A stretch of DNA of 64,000 nt from positions 32,067,370 through 32,131,369 of the forward strand of contig NC_049904.1 in the NCBI RefSeq assembly GCF_001411555.2. The letters are read 5' to 3'. Numbering within the stretch: the stretch's first letter is position 1; every line of letters begins with the position of its first letter. Below the pieces are notes generated by a model. That model had not been told where the DNA came from, did not search any database, and saw only the letters and a program-made list of their open reading frames with translations. Both the position numbers and the translations under genes were made by a program. The stretch is from Juglans regia. Lineage: Eukaryota; Streptophyta; Magnoliopsida; Fagales; Juglandaceae. This document shows positions 36,042 to 46,866 of the stretch, piece after piece.

Positions 36042-36145
36042 GGGCCCGTTTGGATACAGAGGTGACATGAAACTAATTTCAACTAATAATCTCACTATTA
36101 TTCACAAATTATATCAACTCATCTCATCTCACTGTGACTTTACTT
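36042..36145. mobile_element. Tourist-like element, partial
   Basis: GTTAAGGGCCCGTTTGGATAC is a good left end with TTAA/TAA outside it, followed within 70 bp by CAACTCATCTCATCTCACTG. No clear right end, so probably truncated. It lies in the 5'-UTR intron of the gar2-related gene. Confidence 0.55.
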
Positions 36146-36990
36146 GATTCATTTACTATGTAGCCTATGACCAGGATTAATTTCATGTTCAAGCTTGGTT
36201 CCAATTTCGCAGAGGACCTCTAAAGACCGATAAAAATTGGAAAGGGAAAAGAAACACTATTGGAAGAGCTGAGCTAAAAGATAAACAGGGCACTAGTTGC
36301 TTCATTCAACCCGACGACAAGCAAAAATGGATCGGAATCAAACGGTCACGCTGAAGGATTGAAGCGACGGCGTTTCAACTATTCGATAACTATTCGATTT
36401 GGTTTGTATCATAACCACAAACAAGGAGAGAGAATTTGAACCACTCAAGTGACCTGACCAGCGGTCCAGCACTCACAGACTCCCTGCACGGGGGAAGGGT
36501 CGTCATTGCCACGTAGAACGAAACCTACCGTCCGATGGACCAGACGAGTCACCGGATAGGAACTGTAACGAGGCTTCGATACCAAGGCTTAGCTATCAAA
36601 GAAGCAACAGAATTTTTCTACTTCATCACCTCCATTTCATGAAATCTGCACTTTAAAACCACATAGAATTCCATGTTCTAATTGGAAGAATCACGACACC
36701 AAAAACTTACTCTTTCGAGAACCTGATCTCCTCCATTTTCAGTCTCACCCAAGCACAGCGACAAAACTATAACTACTAGTTGACAAGCCAGATCCAAATT
36801 TCGAAAACAAACAGTGAGAACGCCAAAATCCAAGAATTACAACTTACAATTCAGCAAGTTTCAAATTTTACAATCAGAACAAAGAGAGTGAGAGAGATAA
36901 ACATGAAGTTCAGCCAAAACAGAAACTAACAACACGGCCTCACAAAGAGACTGAAGCGAAGAAAGCGAAATTGCACAGAAAGAGACAGGA

Positions 36991-37086
36991 TCTAGCTAGG
37001 TATCTATCAAAAGCTTCCTTCGGACCACATATATTTCTCATTTTCTAGCTAGGTATCTATCAAAAGCTTCCTTCGGACCACATATC
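36991..37086. repeat. Direct repeat, ~43-bp units spaced 53 bp
   Basis: TCTAGCTAGGTATCTATCAA followed by AAGCTTCCTTCGGACCACATAT occurs at 36991-37033 and again at 37044-37086, essentially identical. It sits inside the 5'-UTR intron of the gar2-related gene, ~200 bp from the donor. Near-identity implies a recent duplication. Confidence 0.85.
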
Positions 37087-37279
37087 TTTCTCTGTTTTTC
37101 AAAGAACAAAAGCAATAATGCGTTTCCCCTGCTGTCAATTTCCGCGGCAGTACTCAACTGACCAACGGAGAAAAACGATGACGAAAACAATAATGACAGT
37201 AATACTAAAAACAGCTGTAAACTACAAAGAAAAATTGCCAAACAAAAAGAAAGAGCCAAAGTGAAAAATTGAAACTCAC

Positions 37280-37385
37280 CGCAACTTTCTGGTCCTCGCT
37301 TCGATAATGCTGGGTATCAAACTTTTCAATCTTCCTGATTTATTATGTGAGCAGGAAAAGCTCCTCTCTCTCTCTCTCTCTCCCT
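37280..37385 (-). other. Probable 5'-UTR exon of the gar2-related gene
   Basis: On the minus strand a GA-rich leader (GAGAGAGAGAGAGAGAGGAG) leads to CAGAAAGTTGCG|GTGAGTTTC with a good donor at 37279. There is no ATG in it. Splicing to the acceptor at 35318 would remove a ~1.96-kb intron. The CT tract at 37361-37381 on the plus strand lies at the likely promoter or transcription start. Confidence 0.55.
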
Positions 37386-38208
37386 TAATGGTAGATTGGT
37401 ATTTCTGTAAGAAGGCTGTACTTTCTGAGGATACTTGGCAGTGCGGGGCTGAGTGCGGGAAGGTGGACATTTAAAACGGCAAGAGTTGTTGCTGTGATTT
37501 GTGGAAACTTCGTGGACTTTGATGTACTACGGACCGGTTGAGGTGACCGGGAGGCGTTGTCGGTGCTGAGGAAATCCACCGGGTTTTACCGGTTACTCCA
37601 AGCGTTATGTGCACATTTTTTTGGTATACCTAAACTGCCATCATTGTCTCGGTTGAATTACCAACATCGTCGTTGTCTCTGATCCTCTTTTTTTTTTTTT
37701 TTTTTTTTGGGTGTCTCTCTAATATTTTTCAATTTAATTGATATCTTTATAATTGGAGAAGAATGGTAAAAATATAAAATTTGCAAATCAAACTGACAAT
37801 AAATTATATAAGCTTATAGAATATATTTTTATAATTTTTATAAACCTAACAATATTAGAACATATATGATCTCCCAACACTACAAGCAATAGATGACCTA
37901 AAAAGTATTTCAGATTGGCTTGTCCAACCTATCATAAAGGATATTAGGAATTCGTTAAACACCTTTTTAAACTAACAAATCAGAAAAATTTATCGAAATC
38001 TCAATCGATGAGCACATTCAAAATGCACAGTCGATAGCCTCCAATTATTTATATGGAAGCATACCCTACTGACGCACCTAGACAATGCTTGTAATTTACT
38101 AACTGGAATGAAGCCTTATTTGCAGAGGAAAAAAAAAAAAAATCTTCCAACATATCCAATATTTCCATTAATAATTGAAAATCTTTTTTCTCTGCCCAAC
38201 CAAACTAA

Positions 38209-38428
38209 GGACTCGTTTGTTTTTAGAGATAAGATGAGATGAGATGAAATGAGTTAAGATTAAAATTAAAAAGTTGAATAAAATATTATTAGAATATATT
38301 TTTTAATATTATTGTTGTTTTGAGATTTAAAAAAGTTGAATTGTTTATTTTATTTTATGTGAAAGTTTAAAAAAATTATAATTATGAAGTGAGATGAGAT
38401 GAGATATTTTTAGAAAATAAATAAGACC
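38209..38428. mobile_element. Tourist-like MITE with TAA target duplication
   Basis: Left end GGACTCGTTTGTTTTTAGAG; right end, inverted, GGTCTTATTTATTTTCTAAAA. Flanked by TAA on both sides (AACTAA|GG and CC|TAAAAG). The interior has AGATGAGATGAGATGAAATG and CTCATTT-type arms. Same family as 2198-2400, opposite orientation. Confidence 0.8.
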
Positions 38429-40258
38429 TAAAAGATTTTTTTTTTCTTTATTAAAAAATAATTGTTATAAACAATAAATTATTTTGAAAGCAAATGAATG
38501 TTATAATTAAACCAGGGGGTGGAGTTTAGGTCGGCCCAAGCCAACTGGGTTTGTAATTGATGGGATGGGATCATCTTGCTCAGGGGTCCCAAGGAAGTTG
38601 CAGTGTTTATCTTCTTATTACAATCTCATCTTTTCTGTACACTAGACTAGAGTGAGAGTCAATTTTTCACCCAGTTTCTATAATCATTACATATTTCTTC
38701 TTCTTCTTTTCTTTTTCTTTCTGACAGCTTTTTGGAAGACAAGATTCATGCATTTGCATCCTCTGAACAGACATTAAGGACCTAGCCATGATCATAAACT
38801 CATAATTAATACTGATATCAATAGTTTAAAGAGAGCGTCAGGCCTCCAGAGTGTCTATTATACATTATAAATTATATTTATTACTCATTATATGTTAGCG
38901 AACCCTTTTCCTTCAACTGATATAGAGTCAAGACACTTCGATCGGTTGCATTCACGTGGCAAGAACAGGACGACTACATTAAAAACTACAACATGCATTA
39001 AATGCTTAAACGAGTATTTCTGCATAACTTTACTTTTAACTTGTAAGAACAAATGTTTTTTTGTTTTTTTATCTTTTGCTCCAAAGAAATGGTTGGCTGG
39101 CCTGGGGTCAAGTCCACGAGCCAAGTATCTGAACAAGATGAGATCTGTGCAGGAAAAAATATGTAGATAATAGAACAGTACTAGCTCTGAGATCTGGAGC
39201 ATCGATCCGCCTTAAGCAACTTGTTAAATATATATGCCAGCTGGTTAGGCATGGTGGCCAGGATTATACGAAGAGACGTACGTTTGGATCGAGCAGACCA
39301 AAAAACAAAAAGATTATTTGATTAAATGGAGTACAAATTGAACGCTAACCCCATGATCTGGGTCCATTTATTTTATGTCTCTTTGGTTTTTTAAGATTTT
39401 CTTCGCGAGTCATTTTCAGATTTTGTTCCTTCTTTGTATTTCATTCAACTTTACAGCCAACTCATAATCAGAATTAACCCACAAAGAGTCAAAAGGTAGT
39501 ATTTCCAGGCATGCAGGCGACAATCTGCACAGCTTACTCATGTGATCGCTTTAATACTGGCGGGTAGCTTGTCCAATCGTTACAACATGTTAGATCAACC
39601 ACATATACATATGTATATACATATCAATTCTATATAGAAAAGGAAATTTATAGATAAGTGTACCTATTATTTGTATCAAACATGTTTTTTTTTTTTTTTT
39701 AATTTGTGTTTGTTTATTTTTTTGTATTGTGTTTATTTTTTTTTTTTTTTGTATATATTAAATTTACACTGCCCCACACTCCATACTCCATAGACTAGGA
39801 TAAGCAAAAGCCTTAGATTCAATTTCCATTATATATATGCGTTATAAGCCACACCGACAAAAATGTTAACTGGAAGTCAGAAACCCGCCCGGCGCCCATT
39901 TCTGTGACCATTTTTTCCGTCACCCTTTGCCGAGGGACAAAAGAAGCTGGTGGGATTCTCTTAACTTTAGAGAGGCACCGACAATGTATACTCGCTTCAA
40001 AATATTTTAAGATTATTAGATAAAAAAATTTTAAAAAATTATAATAATTAAATAAAAAAAATAAGATGAAATAAGTTAATTAGAATTATGAAAAGAAACG
40101 ATACCTTAAACAACTATTTAAATCTCGACCTTTTTTATTTTTTGGAATTTAGATGCAAATAGTTTATAGAGAGAGATGTAAGAAAATTATTTCCCAACTT
40201 TGGGATGGAAACATGGATATTAAAAAATAAAAAATCTACTCAACCTCCTACTATTCAT

Positions 40259-40448
40259 ACAACCTCCACACTCTACATTATTTTAAATTTTTATTATTTT
40301 TTTCTTTTATTAAATATTTATTATATAAATAATGAATAAAAAATTTAAAATAATTTAAAAAGAATAAACTCAAAAAAAAAATTAAAAAAAATATTAAAAA
40401 TTTAAAAAATTTAAAAAAGTGTGGAGTGTGGAGTGTGGTGGATGTTGT
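40259..40448. mobile_element. Foldback element with GTGTGGAG-rich ends
   Basis: ACAACCTCCACACTCTACAT on the left pairs with GTGTGGAGTGTGGTGGATGTTGT on the right around a ~150-bp AT-rich core. The end motif resembles that of the hairpin at 49111-49245 (CACACCACTTA / TAAGTGGTGTG), so the two may be related. Confidence 0.6.
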
Positions 40449-40949
40449 GTAGCAAAACTCATTAAAAAAAGTTTATTTTAATAGGATCCAGTTGGTAAGT
40501 GTGGCCCTGGCGAATGTGGACGCGTGGTAGGCAAACATGAGACTGAGACGGTTGATGTATGCAGCGTGGGTCCTACGTTAGTGGGTTAGATATTGATGTC
40601 CGGGTCCTAGAAAATTATATATTTTATAAATTGATTTAATTTCGAATATTTATTTTATAATAAAAATAATTTTATAATTTAATCTATTACATTAATTTAA
40701 AGGGCAAACTTTTGATTGGATCATATTTGTCTTCTACTTATTAGTATGCGATTCTGTCACACGAATTACGTGAAATATAGTGCTTTCCTCGTGTTTTAGA
40801 AATGCCTTTTCCTGAGCAGCCTATGAAGATTAATGTGAGTGACATCTGCATTCTACTTTACCAATATTTGATTATATTAAAAATAAATAATTAAAAAAAT
40901 ATATTTTTCACGTTTTAACTTTATACCCTGAGCTCTTTACTATGCATTC

Positions 40950-40986
<37 letters not shown>

Positions 40987-42296
40987 TATATATTTTTTTT
41001 TAAAAAGTGCTTTGAGAATAGCAGATATTGTTTCTGGAAAGCTAATAAATTTATGCCATGGGAGAAACGATCTTTCTCTTTGAACCATCCGTTTACTATT
41101 TTATTTATTTTTTTAAGTTTATTTCTTTTCAGTAGCATCACTCCTCTCTACTCCTATGCATTCATCTGCTCGAGTATTTAAAATTTTTTTTTTAACTGAT
41201 GACTCGTTTAAGTAGTAAAATAATATGAGATGAAATGAGATAGTTTTAAATTATAAATAAATAAAAGTTTAAAAAACACACGCTAAACAGAAATATGGAA
41301 GTGCCTAGCAGAGTTTCTACAAGCGAGTTTTTGACGAATGAGTGCAAAGGAATAGATGTCTGATGCAGAGAGTTTCTGAACGTAAAAGAAAGAAAGAAAT
41401 TTTAAAAAAATATATAAATAATAAATAGTTTTACTTATCATTATTATTTTCTTTAATATTTTTGAAATACGAGTCAACCATTAATGAAGTGTCATATCCT
41501 AGTTATAATTGCTTGCATAATAGATTCATACTTGAACTGTCATAACCTATTTATGCAGATTAGATTCATAACAGTTTTGGAGCTTTCCTAAACACTTGTT
41601 TATTTGCTTTTTCTGGTGACCTATGCAAAGAACATAATGATTAATTTGATTGACAAATATTTAAGCAGATCTTCTCTCGATGCAAAAGACAAAGCCAACT
41701 GAGATGTGGAGCTTGAAGCTACTGAAGGCTCTGGTTTTAACTTTAAAGGGCTACTGCTCCGGATAGACCCATATCAGCTACGGGCCAGTTATTTGCAGAT
41801 ATATTGGCATTTTACATCAAACTTTCATTTATTTATTGCTTGCTTGTTGAGTCGACAATGGCCACTGCCAATTCTTGGACTATAAAAGATCGAATGTACC
41901 AAAAGCTTATCCTCCTTTTTTTCTTTTATCTTTTTAGTTTGCAGTTTGATGCTTCATAGCAAGGAAAAGGGCACCAAAAACTATTAAAACATCAAAAAAA
42001 GCACTCTTTTTTGGACTGCCTAATCATAACTACAAGCGTAACGTGACCATCATTGCCTAAGCACTTCCATCGAATATTGGGCTTCCTGGCGACCATTCAA
42101 GTAAGAAACAATTTGAAGAGAACAAAAGCATAACATCTTCTGTGATTGTAAAGCAAAAATTCGGTCGGTTCACCTTTATGCATACACGATACACCTTTAC
42201 CAAATTAGTAAAAATTCATTATGGCGATCTCCATATATCTTACAGCTAAAAGTGTAAATCTGTACAGAAGCTGAGCTTATATTTCTTATTAATCAA

Positions 42297-42466
42297 TAAT
42301 GCTACATACAGTGTAGAGTGCGTAAGCGCTGTGCAATCATTTTGAAAAAGAGTAGGGCCCACTGTTAAAAAATTAAGTTTTTTCATGTGAGTCTCATATT
42401 TACTCATTTTTTTCAAAAAAATTGAATGGCACTTACGCACTTTATGACTGCAAATATCATTTCTCT
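42297..42466. mobile_element. Short foldback element, family B
   Basis: AATGCTACATACAGTGTAGAGTGCGTAAGCG on the left pairs with CACTTACGCACTTTATGACTG on the right; the far end reads GCAAATATCATTTCT, the complement of the AGAAATGATATT end at 25965. The core contains GGGCCCACTGTTAAAAAATTAAG. Confidence 0.65.
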
Positions 42467-43769
42467 TTTGACAAAGCATCATAGCTTAGATAGGGTGGAA
42501 AAAAAGAAAAAGGAAAACAAAGATAGACAAAGCATCATAATGCAATCTTTCAGAATAAAAATAACAAGCCAAGTCACACTAGCAGCATAACAATTAACCT
42601 GGAAAGAATGCTGAAGATGGCAACAAGGATAAAATAATACCCGTTAACCAGAAATTCATTCATCACAATGAACCAATCTAGAGCAGGACTCCTAACTCCA
42701 AGCTACTATGATGACTAAAAAGTTCAAAAATGTGTACCGTAGCATAAAATAAGATTTTGTAATTATAGAAAACAATTTAAGTTTTATGCCAGAATTTAGC
42801 AACTATAAAACAATCAAATGTGATCAAGGATATGAAGTGCCAAATATTGCATTAGGGTAATAGATATGTCTAGGAGAATACAATACTAATAAAAAAAAGT
42901 ATAGGTGCATCCCTTGGAGTGTCGAACCTTTTAGGCGCCTAGCAATAACACCCAATTGCATAATTGTGATTCTGAAGAAAGCATAAATTCCCTTCATTAT
43001 AGAAAATCAAGGTTTACCCCAGCCATGAATGCAGACACGGGTGGCCCTTCCTTTCAAATTTAATCCACTAGCAATAGGTTTTATTTTTATCCTTTTATTG
43101 TTTGATAGATAACGACCAGCAATAGAAGATTCAGATAGGAAGATGGACAATAGCTTTCCAGGCTTCTTAAAAGAAGATGGGAAAACTTCAAAACAAACTA
43201 TGGAAGTAAACAAAAGAAATGCATCCTTAAAACAATTATAAGAAGCGTGACAAGGATGTTTCCAATACCCAAGCCTTAATCAGGAACATGTTAGATGATG
43301 TGGAGCCAGTGAAGACAAGTGGTAACCCGTATAATTTACTTTCGAGTCCAGTTAAGTTCCTTGTAATTTCCAGATTTTACTGAAAATGGGCTGTATTTGT
43401 GACCAGTGATCTGTCTCTTGGACAAACTTTGAGACTTACATTTCTAAATTTGGAGTCCAAGTTCCAATCTGTATGGGTTTTTCTTAGTCAAAGTATTACG
43501 ACTCTTTCTTTTTAATCCAAATCTAGTGATAATTAAACCTCTGTATAGCCATGCAAGATCTTCAATCAAGGACAGAATATGTGTACGAGAACTTTTCAGA
43601 ATGGATTGTATGATGCAATTTAAACTCTAGGTGTAATGCCAATATACTCCAGGAGTGATTACTAGCTTCTTCTATTCTCTACTCTTTCTTCTATTTTTTT
43701 GCACTTATGTAAGCTTTTAACTCCTTAACTAGATCCAAAAATAAACCCATTTCTATCCTTAACCACTAT

Positions 43770-44910
43770 CTGCTAAGCCCCACCTTTTCCTCTTTCAACC
43801 CATCGAAACATAACCTGCAAAGGGGCATAACGAGCCTCCAAAATACTGTTCATGGGCACCGTTCAAAGCCATAGAACAGCCCCCCCAGGCTTTGGCTTCC
43901 TTCACCTTGTCATTAACCCATATCCAAACCCTTTTGTTGCATCATTTAAAACCCTAATAATTTACCACCCTAAGTGACCAATAAATCAGTCTCTGCATTT
44001 TGTCTTTCTTCTCTTTACTTTTATGTTAAATCAACGTTGATATCAAAGCCACTAGCCAGGTTTGAAATACGTGTATGTGCTCTGGAGAATTGTTTAGAAT
44101 GAGATTGACAGACAGCCAATGGGATGAGAAGCTTTTTGAATTCTGGAACAACTTGATGGAAACTACAAATTGATTATGTGATCTAAGCCGAACCTGTCAA
44201 ACCAAGGGTGGTGTGATGCCCAGTGTGCAAGGAGAAACTTATAGAAGCAAGAATAAGGGAGAGAACAATGAAATTCAATAATAGTGGGCAAACCTCAAAT
44301 GCAAAAATTTGAGGCCCCCTAAAGTCATTAATTACCAATTTACCCCAAGATCTCCCATGTTTTTTATTGGACTAGGCTTCTATAGAAGATGTGCAACATG
44401 AACCACAAAATACCACTAAGGATATATCACAAAAAGAAGAAAAAGATGGAAGTTCCCAACCATGAAGAAAGAGAAATTTTTATGGTATCTTCTCATTTTG
44501 TTAATTCTATTACGAAATACTAAAGATTGTGTGATATGATTGATAATAAACAGAGAGGTTCAAAGATGAAACTTGTAGGCTAGGCAAAAGTGAAGTGGAC
44601 TGGTGTTGAGGGAGACATAAGGAGATTGGATCCGAAGATAATTACCTTTATTTCCTTAAAATACTATCTTCTAACTCTTATCCTTTCTCTTTCCCCTTCC
44701 AACCCATCAAAACCGAGCCTGCAAAAAGAGACAACCAGCCACAAAAACACTGTTTGGGGCGCTGTTCACAGCACCAGAACAGCTTCTGAATTTGGCTTCT
44801 TTTATAGAGATGTCAAACCTAAATCCTAAGCCTTTTGTTGCATCTTTCCAAACACTAAAGCCTAACAATTTTACAACCCCGTAGCCACCAATAAATTAGC
44901 CCTAGCAAGC
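43770..44910 (+). mobile_element. Probable small LTR element (TRIM-like)
   Basis: Two diverged direct repeats about 900 bp apart: ~43770-44033 and ~44650-44910. Shared blocks include TTTCAACCCATCGAAAC / TTCCAACCCATCAAAAC, CTGCAAA, the ACTGTT...GTTCA..GC..AGAACAGC stretch, CCTTTTGTTGCATC and the CAATAAAT end region. Directly after the first copy, TTGATATCAAAGCCACTAG (44038-44056) resembles the primer-binding site complementary to initiator tRNA-Met (TGGTATCAGAGC type). The internal region is only ~600 bp with no coding domain. Outer ends and target duplication were not fixed. Confidence 0.45.
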
Positions 44911-45495
44911 ATGAAAGATTATATTTACCGCTGCCCAACGTCAATTACGACACTACAAAAAAGTCCATGGCTCTCACTCATCATGTCATATCTACTCTGC
45001 CACTGTCACAAATCCAAATTACAATCATGTTACAGAGATCATACACTGGGACTGAAAATGATGCATTTTTAAGGAAAGCCAATATAAAATCTCCAATTTA
45101 AAAAAAGCCTCATATCAAAACTCAACCATGCCAAGTTCAAAGTATCAATTCAAAGAAAAAAATCCAAAGAGCTAAAATTAAAGGGAATTCCTCATAATCA
45201 TTATTGAAAACGTTTAAAGGGAAAAAGGGGAATTTATAACCTATTTTCGAGACATGATTTCAGTCAAACTATCCAAAATAACCAGTAAAAACGCATTAAC
45301 AAAGCTTCGGAAGAAGCCGAATTAAACAGTATAATTCGAAACAACATTTATTCAACTACATACCCTCATATAAACACCCGCAGTAAGAACCCCGCGTATC
45401 AAAGCCAGATCATCATCATCATTATCATCGAACACAGGTAAAGGGGAGGGGAAAAAAAAGCAAGGGTGGATCTGAAATCACCAGAGATCCGAGAC

Positions 45496-45852
45496 TTAGT
45501 CGGACTCTGACGAACCGGAAGCAGATGCCTCCATCTGGAGGCGCTCGAGGGCCTTCTGGTGTGCCCAGGTCTCGATGGTAAGATCGGGTTTGGCGTTGAG
45601 GCCAACGCCGAGGATCACGATAGTTAGGAAGCTGGTGATGTAGCAGGGGAGCTCCCAGTCCTCCCAGTTGCGGGAATGCCCCGGGGGTGGTGGTGGCCGG
45701 TTGAAGAGGTATCCCTTGGGCCGCTCCTCGTGGCCCGGGCTGCTCCACCTGCTCTGCCCTGTCGTCGCGGCCCCACCTCTGGTGCGCAGAGAGCCAAGGA
45801 GTCGATGGCGTAGCATGCTGGAGGCGCCGGCGATGGTCGTAGGGGAAGGCAT
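45496..45852 (-). CDS. Mitochondrial complex I ESSS subunit (NDUFB11-like)
   Basis: 118-residue single-exon protein of the membrane arm of respiratory NADH dehydrogenase, matching the plant ESSS family (At2g42310/At3g57785, ~114 residues). A basic N-terminus likely directs mitochondrial import (MLRHRLLGSLRTRGG). The conserved core is RPKGYLFNRPPPPPGHSRNW then EDWELPCYITSFLTIVILGV, giving one membrane helix at ~74-92, then GLNAKPDLTIETWAHQKALE RLQ and an acidic Ser-rich tail. The ATG at 45850-45852 is the natural start; a second methionine at residue 13 is possible. GC content is far above the neighbourhood. In Arabidopsis the ESSS gene adjoins a gar2-related gene, as it does here across the spacer. 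Confidence 0.93.
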   Translation of the reverse strand: MPSPTTIAGASSMLRHRLLGSLRTRGGAATTGQSRWSSPGHEERPKGYLFNRPPPPPGHSRNWEDWELPCYITSFLTIVILGVGLNAKPDLTIETWAHQKALERLQMEASASGSSESD

Positions 45853-46866
45853 GATGTGGTATCAGCTATGTCAAATTTGTGCGTGCGCCTTAGGTTTTGG
45901 TCGTAGACGGTAGACCGACCCCCAGAGTAGAGTGCGAGTGTGGTGGAGTCGAGAGTGGAGGAGAAAGCAAAGGGGGTTTATGTGGGCCACCATTAGATGA
46001 TTTCTTGGTTGATCTGAGCTCAGCCCATCTATCCTTAAGAGGACTCCACCTTGTGCTATATATATAATATGTACCTCATCCTTGGGCCAAGCCCAACTCC
46101 TGCAACACACACGCACGCTCTCCTCTCTCTCTCTACATGGTTACCGGTCAATTTTGAAGTAGCTTCCATGGCTTTTGATTTTTGGTTTTCTTTCGAGATA
46201 TAATCAAATTAAATACGATAAGATGTGAGAAGCACACCATCCATAGTCTTGAAATACCAAATAATTTTTGGGTTAATATTTTAGGGTGCCCTCAACCTCT
46301 TTAACATTAACCATGGCATCTACTGGGCAACATTGACCAGACTCAACTTTTCCATATGCCATCTCGTATAAAATTTCCAGCCACTTCTCTTCCAATTCCA
46401 TCCCTCCATGGCTACAACCTGATAGAACCGACAAAGTAGTCTAGTCATACCAGGTTTGACTTTATTCTCTACTCTCGTCCAACCACCTCATTTCCGATCC
46501 GCATGCTTGCTAAATGCAACTACCATTGCGTCCCCATGAGGTTAAACCGAAGGACATGGTTGTGGACTCGGTTGCCATGATCTAATGCAGTTAAAAATTG
46601 TAAGTCTTAGCTGGTATTTATTCATAGAAGTTACAACACTAAGGTTTTTCCTGCATATCGAAGCATCAAACCCCACCAATATGTATATGATATAACATTT
46701 GTTCATTGCCATGCTGACAAATATAGTACAACAGCCAACATCCTTCATTATTCATCTTAAAGATGATTTGTTTTTCCTGCATGTCGTTTTCAAATAAAGA
46801 TGCCCACCCAAAATTTCGTGGAAAGATAACCCATCCATCTCCATTTATTTCCATGGATAGAATACA

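Larger units (their letters stand above)
37386..45300. other. Large spacer between the gar2-related and ESSS genes
   Basis: No complete gene recognised. It contains a Tourist-like element (38209-38428), a foldback (40259-40448), an AT microsatellite (40951-40982), a family-B foldback (42297-42466) and a probable small LTR element (43770-44910). The non-repetitive stretches (38500-39650, 41500-42230, 42480-43300) are richer in GC but lack codon-like frames longer than ~100 residues. Confidence 0.5.

Noticed and set aside
45668..45913. Plus-strand frame over the ESSS gene
   Set aside because: Shadow of the GC-rich ESSS coding exon.
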